Shown: positions 28,161 to 37,846, numbered from the stretch's first letter. The stretch: 64,000 nucleotides of DNA from Lampropedia aestuarii (GCF_004803635.1 NZ_SSWX01000001.1:1-64000); one strand, 5' to 3'. A program made the numbers and translations. Notes: a model not told the origin generated them from the sequence alone.

Positions 28161-29861
28161 TTAGCCAATCATCAAAACAATGACCAAGCCCCACAGGGTC
28201 AACAATGTATTGCTGACCGCATACGGAACTGTATAGCCGAGCATGGGTACATTGCTTTTGGCCACATCGGCCACCATGGCCACCGATGCGGTACTGGTAC
28301 GTGCTCCACCGCAGCAGCCCAGGTTTATGGCTGGATCAAACTTGAAAATGTACTTGCCAATCAATGGCGCCAGCAACATCGGCACCCCCGTGGCAAACAA
28401 GCCCCAGAAGAAAATGGTGAAACCCACTTCTTTCAAACCGGCAATAAAGGTCGGCCCGGCAGTGATACCGACGACAGCGATAAACACATTCAAGCCCACC
28501 GAATTCATGAACCATAAAGTGGCGCTGGGCACGGTGCCAATTTTAGGCACAAAACTGCGCAACCAACCGACCACCAAGCCGGCAATCAAAGCCCCGCCCG
28601 ACGTCGACAAAGTGATGGGCACGCCATGAATGGGCACGACAATGGCGCCGATAATACCGCCAATCACAATGCCTGAACCAACCAGCACCATGTCGGTGAC
28701 CGAGGTAGGACGATCGGCAAAACCAAACTGGTCAACAACGGTTTGCACGTGCTTGCGTGAGCCGCTCACAGTGACGATATCACCACGGTTGAGTTTGGTT
28801 TGGGCCAGCACCGGGATGTCCACGCCCATAGAGCCACGGCGAATGCGGGTGACAAATACGCCACGTGCAGCGGAGTGCTTGGCCAGCTCAATCAAGGTCT
28901 TGCCATCGGCCTTTTTGCTGGTCACCAGCACATCAACCGACTCGACCGGAATATTAAGCAGCTCTTTGTCTGTGACTTCTTCGGCGCGGTGCGTCCAGGC
29001 CACCAGGTCTTCATGTGGGCCAGAGACCGCAATGATGTCTCCCACCTCCAGCACGGTGTTGTCGTCAAAAGGAATGATCTTGCCGTTGCGGCGCAGATTC
29101 TCCAGGAACATGCGCTTGCCACCGCTGGCCTCTTGCTCGGCCTTGGCCACTGTCAAACCAGCGATGACTCCTGGCTTTGTCAATTTAAAAGCGCGCACAA
29201 TGTACTGATTCCAAGCCGATTGCATGCCATCGGCTGGTTCGCCGTGCTGCATTTCAGCTTCGTAGCGCTTGCATTCTTTCTCAATATCAACGCCCAGTAA
29301 TTTAGGGCCTACGAAGGCAATGATCCAGCCCGTGCCCACGGTACCAAACAAATAAGTTACCGCATACGCGACTGGAATCAAATCAAGCTGGGCCTTGATT
29401 TGGTCCGGTGTGAGATCCAGGTTGCCAATCGCATCAGTGGCCAAACCAATCGAGGCCGAAATCGTTTGCGTTCCAGCGAGCAAGCCTGCGGCCAAGCCTG
29501 GACCATAGCCAGACACCACAGCTGCAAAATACACCGCCCCCAAACACAGGCAGGAAATCACTACGGCAAAGACCGCCTGCGGCAAGCCATCGGAGGCAAT
29601 ACCACGCACAAACTGCGGCCCGACACCAAAGCCAACCGCAAACAAGAACATGATGAAAAACACCGACTTGATTTGCGGTGAAATCGTGATGCCCAATTGC
29701 CCCACGAGCACCCCGACCAGCAAGGTCCCTGTCACCGCCCCCAGATTAAAGGAGCCAAATCGAACCGCTCCCAACCAGTAACCAGCTGCCAGCGTTAAAA
29801 AAATCGCCAGTTCAGGGTAGCTGCGCAGGGTTGATGCCAACCAATCCCAAATCTCTAACAT
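28161..29861 (-). CDS. AspT-type amino-acid exchanger (aspartate:alanine exchanger family)
   Basis: A 566-residue inner-membrane antiporter. Two membrane blocks flank a cytoplasmic pair of RCK_C/TrkA-C domains (roughly residues 190-370), the aspartate:alanine exchanger plan. The conserved C-terminal block GCCGGARTSTASVAMVADVAKSNVPMLGYTVPYAVSNTLLT is present. In lactic acid bacteria AspT exchanges aspartate for alanine next to an aspartate decarboxylase. Here the neighbour is instead an Orn/Lys/Arg-type decarboxylase, 109 bases upstream, so substrate choice is open. The ATG at 29861 was preferred over a TTG five codons earlier. Confidence 0.9.
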   Translation of the reverse strand: MLEIWDWLASTLRSYPELAIFLTLAAGYWLGAVRFGSFNLGAVTGTLLVGVLVGQLGITISPQIKSVFFIMFLFAVGFGVGPQFVRGIASDGLPQAVFAVVISCLCLGAVYFAAVVSGYGPGLAAGLLAGTQTISASIGLATDAIGNLDLTPDQIKAQLDLIPVAYAVTYLFGTVGTGWIIAFVGPKLLGVDIEKECKRYEAEMQHGEPADGMQSAWNQYIVRAFKLTKPGVIAGLTVAKAEQEASGGKRMFLENLRRNGKIIPFDDNTVLEVGDIIAVSGPHEDLVAWTHRAEEVTDKELLNIPVESVDVLVTSKKADGKTLIELAKHSAARGVFVTRIRRGSMGVDIPVLAQTKLNRGDIVTVSGSRKHVQTVVDQFGFADRPTSVTDMVLVGSGIVIGGIIGAIVVPIHGVPITLSTSGGALIAGLVVGWLRSFVPKIGTVPSATLWFMNSVGLNVFIAVVGITAGPTFIAGLKEVGFTIFFWGLFATGVPMLLAPLIGKYIFKFDPAINLGCCGGARTSTASVAMVADVAKSNVPMLGYTVPYAVSNTLLTLWGLVIVLMIG

Positions 29862-29918
29862 AAAGCGCCCAATCAATATGTATTAAGAACCCACATTGCT
29901 GTGATTCGCTAACGACCA

Positions 29919-29954
29919 AAGCCGTGGCCCACACAGGCGTGAGGCACACGGCTT
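29919..29954 (-). other. hairpin between decarboxylase and exchanger genes
   Basis: AAGCCGTG (29919-29926) and CACGGCTT (29947-29954) can pair in the 109-base gap between the decarboxylase stop and the exchanger start. There is no T run, so it is more likely a processing or attenuating structure than a terminator. Confidence 0.45.
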
Positions 29955-29970
29955 GGATCCTGCCTCTTAC

Positions 29971-32658
29971 TTAACTCTTCAGAACCTGAAGACCACGGCT
30001 AGAGTCATAGCCGTGCACTTCTTTGACGTCCAGCTTGCGCATGAACGAGATCACTTCGTGGTTGATGATCTGGCCTGGCACCAGAATCGGGAAGCCTGGT
30101 GGGTATGGGATCACCAGTTTCGCCGACACCATTGGCGGGCCATCCTTCAAGCGCTGGTCGCACTCAGGGCTATTGAGACCGACGTATTCGGTGTTGCTCT
30201 CATCCCAGCTCTTATAGAACGCCGTGCGAATATCACCCTCCACTGCCACTTGGCCGTTCACGTCGTTGCGGAACTTGGCATCAAATGCGCTGAAGTTGGG
30301 CAGATCTGGCACATCGGTCATCAAACTTGTCACACGCTGCTCAAAGGCCTCTCTGGCACCTTCACCGTCATTGCGCAGGCGCTCATCAATCTGGCTGGAG
30401 ATTTCCAGCAATACATGGATCAGCTGGGCCACGTCGCTGCGCGTATTGTTGATGTTGGACTGCAGCAGAATCGAATTGCGGGAAGTCTTATTGAGCTGGA
30501 TGTCGTATTGATTGGCCAGCAGATTCTTGAATTGCGTGCCATCAAACCCGGCCGTGCCGCACACCAAGGTAATGCGCGTAGGGTCGAGGAAAAACTCGTC
30601 GTCGCGAATGGCCAGTGCCGCATTACTCCAATTCGTGCCGGGCGCCAAAAAGTCTTTGAAGCCGCTGTTTCGGTACTGCTCAGGAATCATCTCATCGGCC
30701 CCCAAAACGCGGAAATAACGCGAAATGAGTGGATGTGTATTGATCTGGTTGCGAATATCCAAAGCAATCTGAATCGCATTGCTCACCAGGCCATAGCCTT
30801 CCAATTCCATCTGGCGTCGCGCCACATCCAGCGAAGCAATCAACTGCTGGTTAGGGCTGGTGGTCGAGTGCGTGAAAATCGCCTCGTGCAATTGTGGCTC
30901 GATGCGGTGGAAGTCCACATCTTTGACCAGGACCATCGAGCCTTGGCGAATCGCCGACATCGACTTGTGCGTGGAATTGGTCTGGTACACACGCAGTCGC
31001 ACTTTGCTCGGATCAGGCACCAAATGGGTGTTGAGCAGTGCCTCATCATCGGGATTCTCACCCAGCAACTGCTGCTGCGCGTCATAGGCTTGCTGCGCCT
31101 CGGGCGAGCGCAGGTATTTCTCCAGTGTCGCAGCCGCGCCCATTGCAGTGCGTGGGCGCAAGAATGGCGACCAATGGGCAAAACCAAACCAGGCCTCATC
31201 CCACAGGAACACCAAGTCGGGCTTGATGGCCAGACACTCTTGCATCACCCGCAAGGTGTTGTAGACATGACCATCGAAGGTGCAGTTGGTCAAATCCAGC
31301 AGCCGCACGCGGTCGAGCTTGCCTTCGGCCTTGAGCTTGAGCAAGCCCTGCTTGATCACGCGCAGCGGCACCGCGCCATACATGGAGTATTCCTTCATAG
31401 GATACGCCTCCACGTAGTACGGCTGCAGTCCGCCCAGCACGGCACCGTAATGGTGGGACTTGTGGCAGTTGCGGTCGACAATGAAGATGTCCCCCGGCTG
31501 GGCCACCGACATCAGCACAATCTTGTTGGATGTACTGGTGCCGTTGGTGACGAAGAAACAATGGTCTGCACCAAATGCGCGAGCCGCTTTTTCTTGGGCA
31601 CGTTTGATGTTGCCAGTGGGCTCCAGCAAGCTATCGAGCCCGCCCGTAGTCGCAGAGGACTCGGCCAAAAACAGATTGCGGCCATAGAACTCGCCCATGT
31701 CCTTGATCCAATCGGACTTGAACACCGACTTGCCACGTGCGATAGGCAGTGCATGGAAGGTGCTGACAGGGCGCTGTGCATAGCGCTTCAAGTTGTCAAA
31801 AAATGGGGTTTCGTAACGGTGGCGAATGCCTTCGAGAATCGACAGATGCAGCTCGATCGGCTCTTCCACGGCGTACAGAATGCGGCGCACATGCGCGGAG
31901 CGCGAATCGCTGGCGATTTCTTGCGGATTGCGGTCGGACATCAGATAGATATCCAACTCCGGGCGGTGGTCAGCCATCGTCTGGGCCAACTCTAGCGCCA
32001 GATGCTCATCGTCATCGTTGGCGGTGATGTTGAGCTGCTGCAACATCACATTGAGCTGCGGCATCGGAAATTGGCTGGCGTAGTTAAAGCCTTCAAAAAT
32101 GGCGACTGCGCAGATATTGCTGTTGGTCGCAATAGCGCAGCAAGCATCTTGAAAATTCGTCACCACCACAGGCTCATAGACAAACTCGTCTTCTTTGCGA
32201 CGCTGTGAGCGGATGAGTTGGACATTTTGCGCCACGCGTGGACTATCAGGCGGAGCGACAACCAACACTTCAAAATATGGACGATGAGGCGCCGTAGGAT
32301 CTGAGCCAGTAAAACTACCTGCCAACTCTCGGCCTTGCTCAGGCGTTACCGCCCATTCACGGGCGTCTTCTTTGTAGTAACGCGCCAGGATCGAAAAAGA
32401 GATGCGCCCGGCCAAATCGACAAAACTCTCTTTGTTGTTGGCATCCAGCGCAGCTGTCAGCGCATTGAGCAGTTGCGGCCCAGGATAGGCATGCAGGGTT
32501 TCGACCGCTTGCAAAGCGTCGTAAGCCTGCCTCACTTGCACTGCCTCTGCCTTGCCAGCATGCCATTTGCGGGCAATAGCCAGCAAGTCACGCCAGTGGT
32601 CTGTGCGCAAACCGCTGAGGGTAAAAATCTGATCAATAGAGGAGACTGATTCTGTCAT
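29971..32658 (-). CDS. long Orn/Lys/Arg-type PLP-dependent decarboxylase
   Basis: An 895-residue fold-type I pyridoxal-phosphate enzyme of the Orn/Lys/Arg decarboxylase superfamily. After about 125 extra N-terminal residues comes a receiver-like wing domain (~130-260). The PLP domain follows, with TNGTSTSNKIV, the Asp-Glu of FLWDEAWFGF (about 487-488) and the Schiff-base Lys in NSTHKS (Lys565). The C-terminal domain ends with a PYPPGFPILVPGQ motif. E. coli AdiA/CadA/SpeC are about 710-755 residues, so this is a clearly extended form. Decarboxylation consumes a proton. Substrate (Orn, Lys, Arg or another) is not decidable here. It lies between gadB and the exchanger on one strand. Confidence 0.9.
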   Translation of the reverse strand: MTESVSSIDQIFTLSGLRTDHWRDLLAIARKWHAGKAEAVQVRQAYDALQAVETLHAYPGPQLLNALTAALDANNKESFVDLAGRISFSILARYYKEDAREWAVTPEQGRELAGSFTGSDPTAPHRPYFEVLVVAPPDSPRVAQNVQLIRSQRRKEDEFVYEPVVVTNFQDACCAIATNSNICAVAIFEGFNYASQFPMPQLNVMLQQLNITANDDDEHLALELAQTMADHRPELDIYLMSDRNPQEIASDSRSAHVRRILYAVEEPIELHLSILEGIRHRYETPFFDNLKRYAQRPVSTFHALPIARGKSVFKSDWIKDMGEFYGRNLFLAESSATTGGLDSLLEPTGNIKRAQEKAARAFGADHCFFVTNGTSTSNKIVLMSVAQPGDIFIVDRNCHKSHHYGAVLGGLQPYYVEAYPMKEYSMYGAVPLRVIKQGLLKLKAEGKLDRVRLLDLTNCTFDGHVYNTLRVMQECLAIKPDLVFLWDEAWFGFAHWSPFLRPRTAMGAAATLEKYLRSPEAQQAYDAQQQLLGENPDDEALLNTHLVPDPSKVRLRVYQTNSTHKSMSAIRQGSMVLVKDVDFHRIEPQLHEAIFTHSTTSPNQQLIASLDVARRQMELEGYGLVSNAIQIALDIRNQINTHPLISRYFRVLGADEMIPEQYRNSGFKDFLAPGTNWSNAALAIRDDEFFLDPTRITLVCGTAGFDGTQFKNLLANQYDIQLNKTSRNSILLQSNINNTRSDVAQLIHVLLEISSQIDERLRNDGEGAREAFEQRVTSLMTDVPDLPNFSAFDAKFRNDVNGQVAVEGDIRTAFYKSWDESNTEYVGLNSPECDQRLKDGPPMVSAKLVIPYPPGFPILVPGQIINHEVISFMRKLDVKEVHGYDSSRGLQVLKS

Positions 32659-32893
32659 GGCTTATCGTGTGTGAAATGGCTGCATGAAAATACTGACACC
32701 AGAAAGTCTCCACCGCCCATGCTAACAACCAGAAGCCAAGTCTGGCAGAGACATTGCGCTGCTGCCGCAGTATCCATTGACTGCAACAGCGGCGCTTTCG
32801 CGCCTGCTCACGGCCTCAACGCATTCAGCGCAAACGCCATCAACAGACGCAAAGGTCTTTGAGCGCGCCTTGCTTGCGACGCGCTTACAAGGC

Positions 32894-34285
32894 TTAATGG
32901 CGGAAGCCACCTGCTTCTTTTTCAGTCGTTGGAACTTGCACTGGGTGCTTCTTGAAGTAATCGAGCGTGCGCTTCATGTCCTCAATCAGCAGGCTTGCCA
33001 AATCACGGCTGACACCATGGCGCACCAAAATCCGCTGCACGACCAAGTCTTCGCGGTTGGCTGGCATCGAGTACGCAGGCACTTGCCAGCCACGGCTACG
33101 CAAGCGGTCGGCAAAGTCATACAAGGTATAGCCGCGGTCTTTGTACTCTTCCTTCAAGGTCCATGACAGCGCAGGAATGCCTTTTTTCATGTCGCCGTTG
33201 AACAGCACCTTGAATGGGCCCAGCTTGTCGATTTCGTCGGACAGGTAACGCGCTGTGTCATAGCAAGCCGTATGGATTTTGCGATAACCGTCTTTGCCCA
33301 AACGCAGGAAGTTGTAGTACTGCGCCACAATCTGACCACCTGGACGAGAGAAGTTCAGCGCAAAAGTGGGCATATTGCCGCCCAGGTAGTTGACGTTGAA
33401 AATCAGCTCTTCAGGCAGATTGCTGGCATCACGCCAAACCACCCAGCCCACGCCCAGCGGAGCCAGACCAAATTTATGGCCCGAAGTGTTGATCGAATGC
33501 ACGCGTGGCAGACGGAAGTCCCACTCCAACTCAGGCGCGCAGAACGGCGCCAAGAAACCACCGCTGGCGCCGTCAACGTGGATTGGAATATCCAAACCAG
33601 TGTCAGCCTGCAACTTGTCCAGCGCATCGCTGATCGCCTTGACTGGCTCGTAATCGCAGGTGAAAGTCACACCCAGCGTCGGCACAACACCAATGGTGTT
33701 TTCATCAGCACGCTTGAGCACTTCCTCAGGCGTCATCAGCAGGCGATCGCCTTCCAGCGGCACTTCGCGCAACTCGACATCGAAGTAACGCGCGAATTTG
33801 TGCCAGCAAATTTGCACTGGACCACAGATCAGGTTCGGTTTATCAGTCGACTTGCCAGCCGCTTGGCGTTTTTTGCGCCAATTCCACTTCAGTGCCAGAC
33901 CGCCCAACATGGCCGCTTCAGAAGATCCTGTCGTTGAGCAACCCAGTGTGGTTTTTGCATTTGGCGAATTCCACAAATCGGCCAGCATATGGACGCAGCG
34001 CGACTCAAGCTCGGCAGTTTGTGGATATTCATCCTTGTCAATCATGTTTTTGTCGATGCACTCATCCATCAACTTGTGGATTTCCTCATCCACCCAGGTT
34101 TGGCAAAACGTCGCCAAGTTTTGTCTGGAGTTGCCATCAAGCATGAGCTCATCATGCACCACTTGGTAGGCGTGCGCCGCAGAGTGCTCTTGCTCTGGGA
34201 TCTTATATTTCGGCATCACGTAGGACAGGTCTACAGAACCGAAAACTGCATCATCTTGCGACGCGTTAGAAGAATTCGATGTCAT
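32894..34285 (-). CDS. gadB: glutamate decarboxylase
   Basis: PLP enzyme converting glutamate to GABA and CO2 with uptake of a cytosolic proton. The 463-residue protein is close to E. coli GadB (466) and shares [36 protein letters not shown] and the Schiff-base Lys in [11 protein letters not shown] (Lys271). The last residue is His463 in GGFRH, matching the penultimate His465 that locks E. coli GadB off at neutral pH. The ATG at 34285 has GGGAG 6 bases upstream. Unusually, its antiporter gadC is about 12 kb downstream, at the other end of the same-strand run. Confidence 0.97.
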   Translation of the reverse strand: MTSNSSNASQDDAVFGSVDLSYVMPKYKIPEQEHSAAHAYQVVHDELMLDGNSRQNLATFCQTWVDEEIHKLMDECIDKNMIDKDEYPQTAELESRCVHMLADLWNSPNAKTTLGCSTTGSSEAAMLGGLALKWNWRKKRQAAGKSTDKPNLICGPVQICWHKFARYFDVELREVPLEGDRLLMTPEEVLKRADENTIGVVPTLGVTFTCDYEPVKAISDALDKLQADTGLDIPIHVDGASGGFLAPFCAPELEWDFRLPRVHSINTSGHKFGLAPLGVGWVVWRDASNLPEELIFNVNYLGGNMPTFALNFSRPGGQIVAQYYNFLRLGKDGYRKIHTACYDTARYLSDEIDKLGPFKVLFNGDMKKGIPALSWTLKEEYKDRGYTLYDFADRLRSRGWQVPAYSMPANREDLVVQRILVRHGVSRDLASLLIEDMKRTLDYFKKHPVQVPTTEKEAGGFRH

Positions 34286-34926
34286 CAATAACTCCCAGTG
34301 GTTGGTGGAAAAATAAAAGTCTGTGCGTGAGTGATTCTGGCTGCATGCGCTTGTCCAATGAAGTCGCCAAACCGCCTCGACAAACGCCTCTTCACTCATC
34401 CCAAAACGTAACAAGCATGAAATAAAGGCATTGAGATACCCATGCTGAAACCTGCAAATAATTGCTTCTTGCGCACATCATAGTCGCTAATCTCTCGCCG
34501 TCAAGCAAACCGCCCGTACTTTTCAAACCCTTGCCACAAGCGGCATTGGCGAGTTTTTTGTTTTTTAAGCGCACTGTTTTTTAAAGCGCTCATCTAGTCA
34601 ATTAAATCTGTTAAAACAATCAAAATAAAAAAATGCAATGTTACAAAATGCCCTTGATTCCATCTTGAGCAGCACAAAAGACGCATGACGCCCCAATGGC
34701 TAAACAGGTCTCATTTCAGCATCTGGGCATGCAAATTCGAGTCTTGGCATTCAACCCTCAGTGCCGCAGCCATGGTTAAAGCCCACCCTTCCCAACACAC
34801 AATAACAGAATGGTGTGATGCGATAAGCGCGCGCGCGTTTATCGCATCGCCAGAGCACTTCTGATCAACGCCTGCCAGTTGCAACAGTTGCCAGGAACCA
34901 TGCCAAAGGCATGCAGATAACCCCAA
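34286..34926. other. long intergenic region upstream of gadB
   Basis: These 641 bases carry no convincing gene. The middle (about 34555-34650) is strongly AT-rich with T and A runs, consistent with an upstream control region for gadB. The part next to fadD holds two hairpins (34817-34848 and CATGCC-AAA-GGCATG near 34900-34915). No promoter could be assigned with confidence. Confidence 0.5.
34817..34848. repeat. hairpin with alternating GC core
   Basis: GATGCGATAA (34817-34826) pairs with TTATCGCATC (34839-34848) around an alternating G/C core of about 12 bases, which is itself self-complementary. It lies between the starts and ends of two minus-strand genes (gadB and fadD) and might end or buffer fadD transcription, although no T run follows. 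Confidence 0.55.
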
Positions 34927-36597
34927 TCAAGACCGTAGTTCTCGACGCAATATTTTCCCCACAGAAGTTTTGGGCAAGGCATCTCGAAACTCGATGACTT
35001 TGGGTCGCTTGTAGTTGGTCAACTTCTCAGCCGCAAAGCGCCGCACCGCCTCTTCAGTCAAGCCAGGATCACTGCGCACAATCACCAGTTTCACAGCCTC
35101 ACCCGATTTGTCATCGGCGATGCCCACCACCGCGCACTCAAACACACCTGGCAAGGTCGCCATCACATCCTCGACTTCATTGGGATACACATTGAAGCCA
35201 CTGACAATGACCATGTCTTTCTTGCGATCTACCACCTTGAAAAAACCATTGGCATCCATGGCGCCTATGTCGCCGGTGCGAAAATAGCCATCGGCAGTCA
35301 TGACTTTGGCCGTCTCGTCTGGGCGCTGCCAGTACGCTTGCATGACCTGCGGCCCCTTGATCGCAATCTCTCCACGCTCACCAACGGGGACCTCGCGCCC
35401 ATCATCATCAATGCACTGCACGTAGGTGCTGGGCAGCGGCACGCCAATCGTGCCGCTGTACTCTTTCATGGTCACGGGATTGCAGGTGGCTGAAGGACTG
35501 GTTTCAGACAAGCCATAGCCCTCACAGATCGGACAGCCAGTTTTCTCCAGCCACAGTTTGGCTACAGCGCCCTGCACTGCCATACCGCCGCCAATCGAGA
35601 TTTTCAGGTTGGTCCAGTTCACAGTGCCGAAATCGGGATGGTGCAACAGGCCATTGAACAACGTATTGACCGCAGGAAACGAATGGAAGGTGTGCTTGGA
35701 CAACTCTTTGAGCACTGCTGACAAGTCGCGCGCATTAGGCAGCAAAATGTTTTTTGTACCATTGCGCAAGCTCAGCATCATATTCACCGTGAAGGCAAAA
35801 ATATGGTAGAGGGGCAAGGCACATACCGCAGTGGGCTGTTCTGTGCTGGGAATACGGCTCATCGCCGGTTCATTCCATGCTTCAGACTGCAAAATATTGG
35901 CAATGATATTGCGATGCGTTAAAAGCGCGCCTTTGCTGACGCCGGTCGTGCCGCCGGTATATTGCAGCAAAGCAGCATCATTGCGATCAATCGCATGCTT
36001 TTTCACGCTTTTGCCACGGCCTTGCTGCAAGGCCACATTGAACGCGACAGCGCCTGGAAGCGAGAATGCAGGCACCATCTTTTTCACGTTGCGCACAACG
36101 TAATTGACAATACCGCCCTTGATCAATCCTAAGCGGTCCCCCATGCTGGCGACCACCACATGCCTGATTGGCGTATTGGCCAAACACTGTTGCAGTGTAT
36201 GGGCAAAGTTCTCGATGATGATGATCGCAGTTGCGCCTGAGTCGTTGAGCTGGTGCTCCAATTCACGCACCGTATACAGCGGATTCACATTAACCAGTAC
36301 CAAGCCGGCCCGCAAAATGCCTGCGACCACCACCGGATACTGCACAACATTGGGCATCATGACCGCAACGCGATCGCCTTTTTGCAAGCCCAAGCCCTGC
36401 AAATAAGCGGCAAACGCCATACTTTCGGTATCGACCGTGGCAAAGCTGAACTCTTTGCCCATGAAGTTGTAAGCGATCTTGTCTCGATGGGTTCTAAACC
36501 CCTGATCCATTACATCAATCAAGGACTGGTATTGATCTGGGTCAATATCAGCCGGCACCCCATCTGGATAGGAAGAAAGCCAAGGTCGATAACTCAT
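34927..36597 (-). CDS. fadD: long-chain fatty acid-CoA ligase
   Basis: AMP-forming acyl-CoA synthetase of 556 residues that activates long-chain fatty acids for beta-oxidation. The P-loop-like YTGGTTGVSKGALLTHRN, the ICEGYGLSETSP motif, and the hinge and C-terminal GYFRTGDIGAMDANGFFKVVDRKKDMVIVSGFNVYPNEVE are all present. The catalytic Lys is in PKTSVGKILRRELR. AAAGGAG lies 9 bases upstream of the ATG. It is probably cytoplasmic and loosely membrane-bound. It has no co-directional neighbour close by. Confidence 0.96.
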   Translation of the reverse strand: MSYRPWLSSYPDGVPADIDPDQYQSLIDVMDQGFRTHRDKIAYNFMGKEFSFATVDTESMAFAAYLQGLGLQKGDRVAVMMPNVVQYPVVVAGILRAGLVLVNVNPLYTVRELEHQLNDSGATAIIIIENFAHTLQQCLANTPIRHVVVASMGDRLGLIKGGIVNYVVRNVKKMVPAFSLPGAVAFNVALQQGRGKSVKKHAIDRNDAALLQYTGGTTGVSKGALLTHRNIIANILQSEAWNEPAMSRIPSTEQPTAVCALPLYHIFAFTVNMMLSLRNGTKNILLPNARDLSAVLKELSKHTFHSFPAVNTLFNGLLHHPDFGTVNWTNLKISIGGGMAVQGAVAKLWLEKTGCPICEGYGLSETSPSATCNPVTMKEYSGTIGVPLPSTYVQCIDDDGREVPVGERGEIAIKGPQVMQAYWQRPDETAKVMTADGYFRTGDIGAMDANGFFKVVDRKKDMVIVSGFNVYPNEVEDVMATLPGVFECAVVGIADDKSGEAVKLVIVRSDPGLTEEAVRRFAAEKLTNYKRPKVIEFRDALPKTSVGKILRRELRS

Positions 36598-37323
36598 ACA
36601 GGCACACTCCTTTAAAGGTGAACCGCACGCTTACGGCTCTTGCCTCTTTTTAGAGCTGCTCACACGACCGAGCAAACCAAGGGTTTGCGACTGAGACCAA
36701 GCGTGAAACCGCAAGCAGTACAGGTAGTACAACAATGTTTCGCAGCGGCGTATCAAGGGTTGTGTTAACAGCTCTTCATCGTAAAGCTGCCCCATTCTGT
36801 CTGAATATCGTCTTTTAATGTGCGCTTTAGGCACCAACGTAGGTGACATTCCTAAGATCGATAACACTGACACAGCGCCTGAGCCAAATTGAAAGGCTGA
36901 CAAAAAACGTTTCAAGTTCGCCAATGAATGACTCACCGATTGCACAGGTATCCATGATGCATTCTGCAGGCTCAAGGACAGGTCAAGGCCCGTCCACTTC
37001 GATGCCGGCCGTGCTGAAGAAGAAAAAAACCACGACGGGCACAAACACCGATGCCATCCGCATGGCTCGACAAATATTTTGACAAAATAAGGTACTTTGA
37101 GAGCCTCACCCGAACCGCAAGGCATCACAGCGCGCCATAGGTATGCCCGCTTTGCTGCTTCAGTGGTGCGAACTGCAACAGCCGCCTTGCACCGCTTGTT
37201 TTAAAGCCTTACGCGGCTTGCTTGCAGACGACAAGCAGCCTCTTAAAGCTTGCTTGGCCTGTTCGCGTAAGCGCAAACAGGCTGCGCTTACACTCTTGTA
37301 TTTGTTTATCTAGCTATACATCC
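36598..37323. other. 726-base gap without a recognisable gene
   Basis: Between the divergent fadD and pgpA genes. Frames of 165 codons on the minus strand (36631-37128) and 79 codons on the plus strand (36843-37082) exist but show no family sequence, good ribosome-binding site or coding-like composition. A decayed gene is possible. A GCCTGTT/AACAGGC hairpin lies at 37257-37283. Confidence 0.5.
37257..37283 (+). repeat. short GCCTGTT hairpin, possible relic of the dispersed repeat
   Basis: GCCTGTT and AACAGGC pair around a CGCGTAAGCGCA-like loop. The arms match the inner part of the family ends (GAGCCTGTTC/GAACAGGCTC), but the outer bases are missing, so membership is uncertain. Confidence 0.35.
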
Positions 37324-37842
37324 ATGCCGACCTCCGACAAGCCCACTCACCGGCCTGTGGGTCTGAAAGACCTCAGCCAGCTCTCACATCTGATCGCGAT
37401 GGGCTTTGGCTCCGGCTTGAGCAAGATCGCGCCGGGCACCTGCGGCACGCTCTGGGCCTGGCTGGTCTATGCCGTACTGCTGACGCATTTGAGCAATACT
37501 GCAATGGCAGCATTGCTGGTGGTCTCATTGGTAGTGGGCTGGTGGGCCTGCAAAAAAACCTCTGACTCCTTGGGCGTGCCGGACTCAGGCCATATCGTCT
37601 GGGATGAGGTGATCGGTTTTTGGCTCATTTTGTGGCTGATTGCGCCCAGTGACTTCTTGCTGCAGCTGGCCGCTTTTATCGTCTTTCGCTTCTTTGATGC
37701 GGTCAAGCCGCAGCCCGTCAAATGGGCAGACCAAAGCTTCAAAGGCACAGGCTGGCGCGGTGCCTGGGGCATCATTTTTGATGACTTGGTGGCCGCGTTC
37801 TGCACCCTGCTGGTATTTGCCATCGTCAAATACTTGTTTTAA
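37324..37842 (+). CDS. pgpA: phosphatidylglycerophosphatase A
   Basis: Dephosphorylates phosphatidylglycerol phosphate to phosphatidylglycerol at the inner membrane. The 172-residue protein carries MGFGSGLSKIAPGTCGTLWAW, DSGHIVWDEVIGFWL, RFFDAVKPQPVKWADQSFKGTGWRGAWGIIFDDLVAA, matching PgpA throughout, with about three membrane helices. The ATG at 37324 follows an unrelated upstream stretch. In many proteobacteria thiL lies immediately upstream. Here it is absent. cinA/pncC follows after 57 bases containing a hairpin. Confidence 0.96.
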   Translation: MPTSDKPTHRPVGLKDLSQLSHLIAMGFGSGLSKIAPGTCGTLWAWLVYAVLLTHLSNTAMAALLVVSLVVGWWACKKTSDSLGVPDSGHIVWDEVIGFWLILWLIAPSDFLLQLAAFIVFRFFDAVKPQPVKWADQSFKGTGWRGAWGIIFDDLVAAFCTLLVFAIVKYLF

Positions 37843-37846
37843 TCAC

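Noticed and set aside
29953-31995. 680-codon plus-strand frame opposite the decarboxylase gene
   Set aside because: Antisense shadow of the long decarboxylase. The real enzyme has PLP-site motifs, the shadow has none.
18957-34285. Acid-stress run as a recently acquired genomic island
   Set aside because: Only intergenic parts look more AT-rich. The coding composition seems similar to neighbours, and no integrase, tRNA site or direct repeats bound the run, so recent transfer is not shown.
36631-37128. 165-codon minus-strand frame between fadD and pgpA
   Set aside because: No recognisable motifs, many rare-looking Trp, Cys and Tyr residues, and no good ribosome-binding site. It could be a decayed gene but this cannot be supported.
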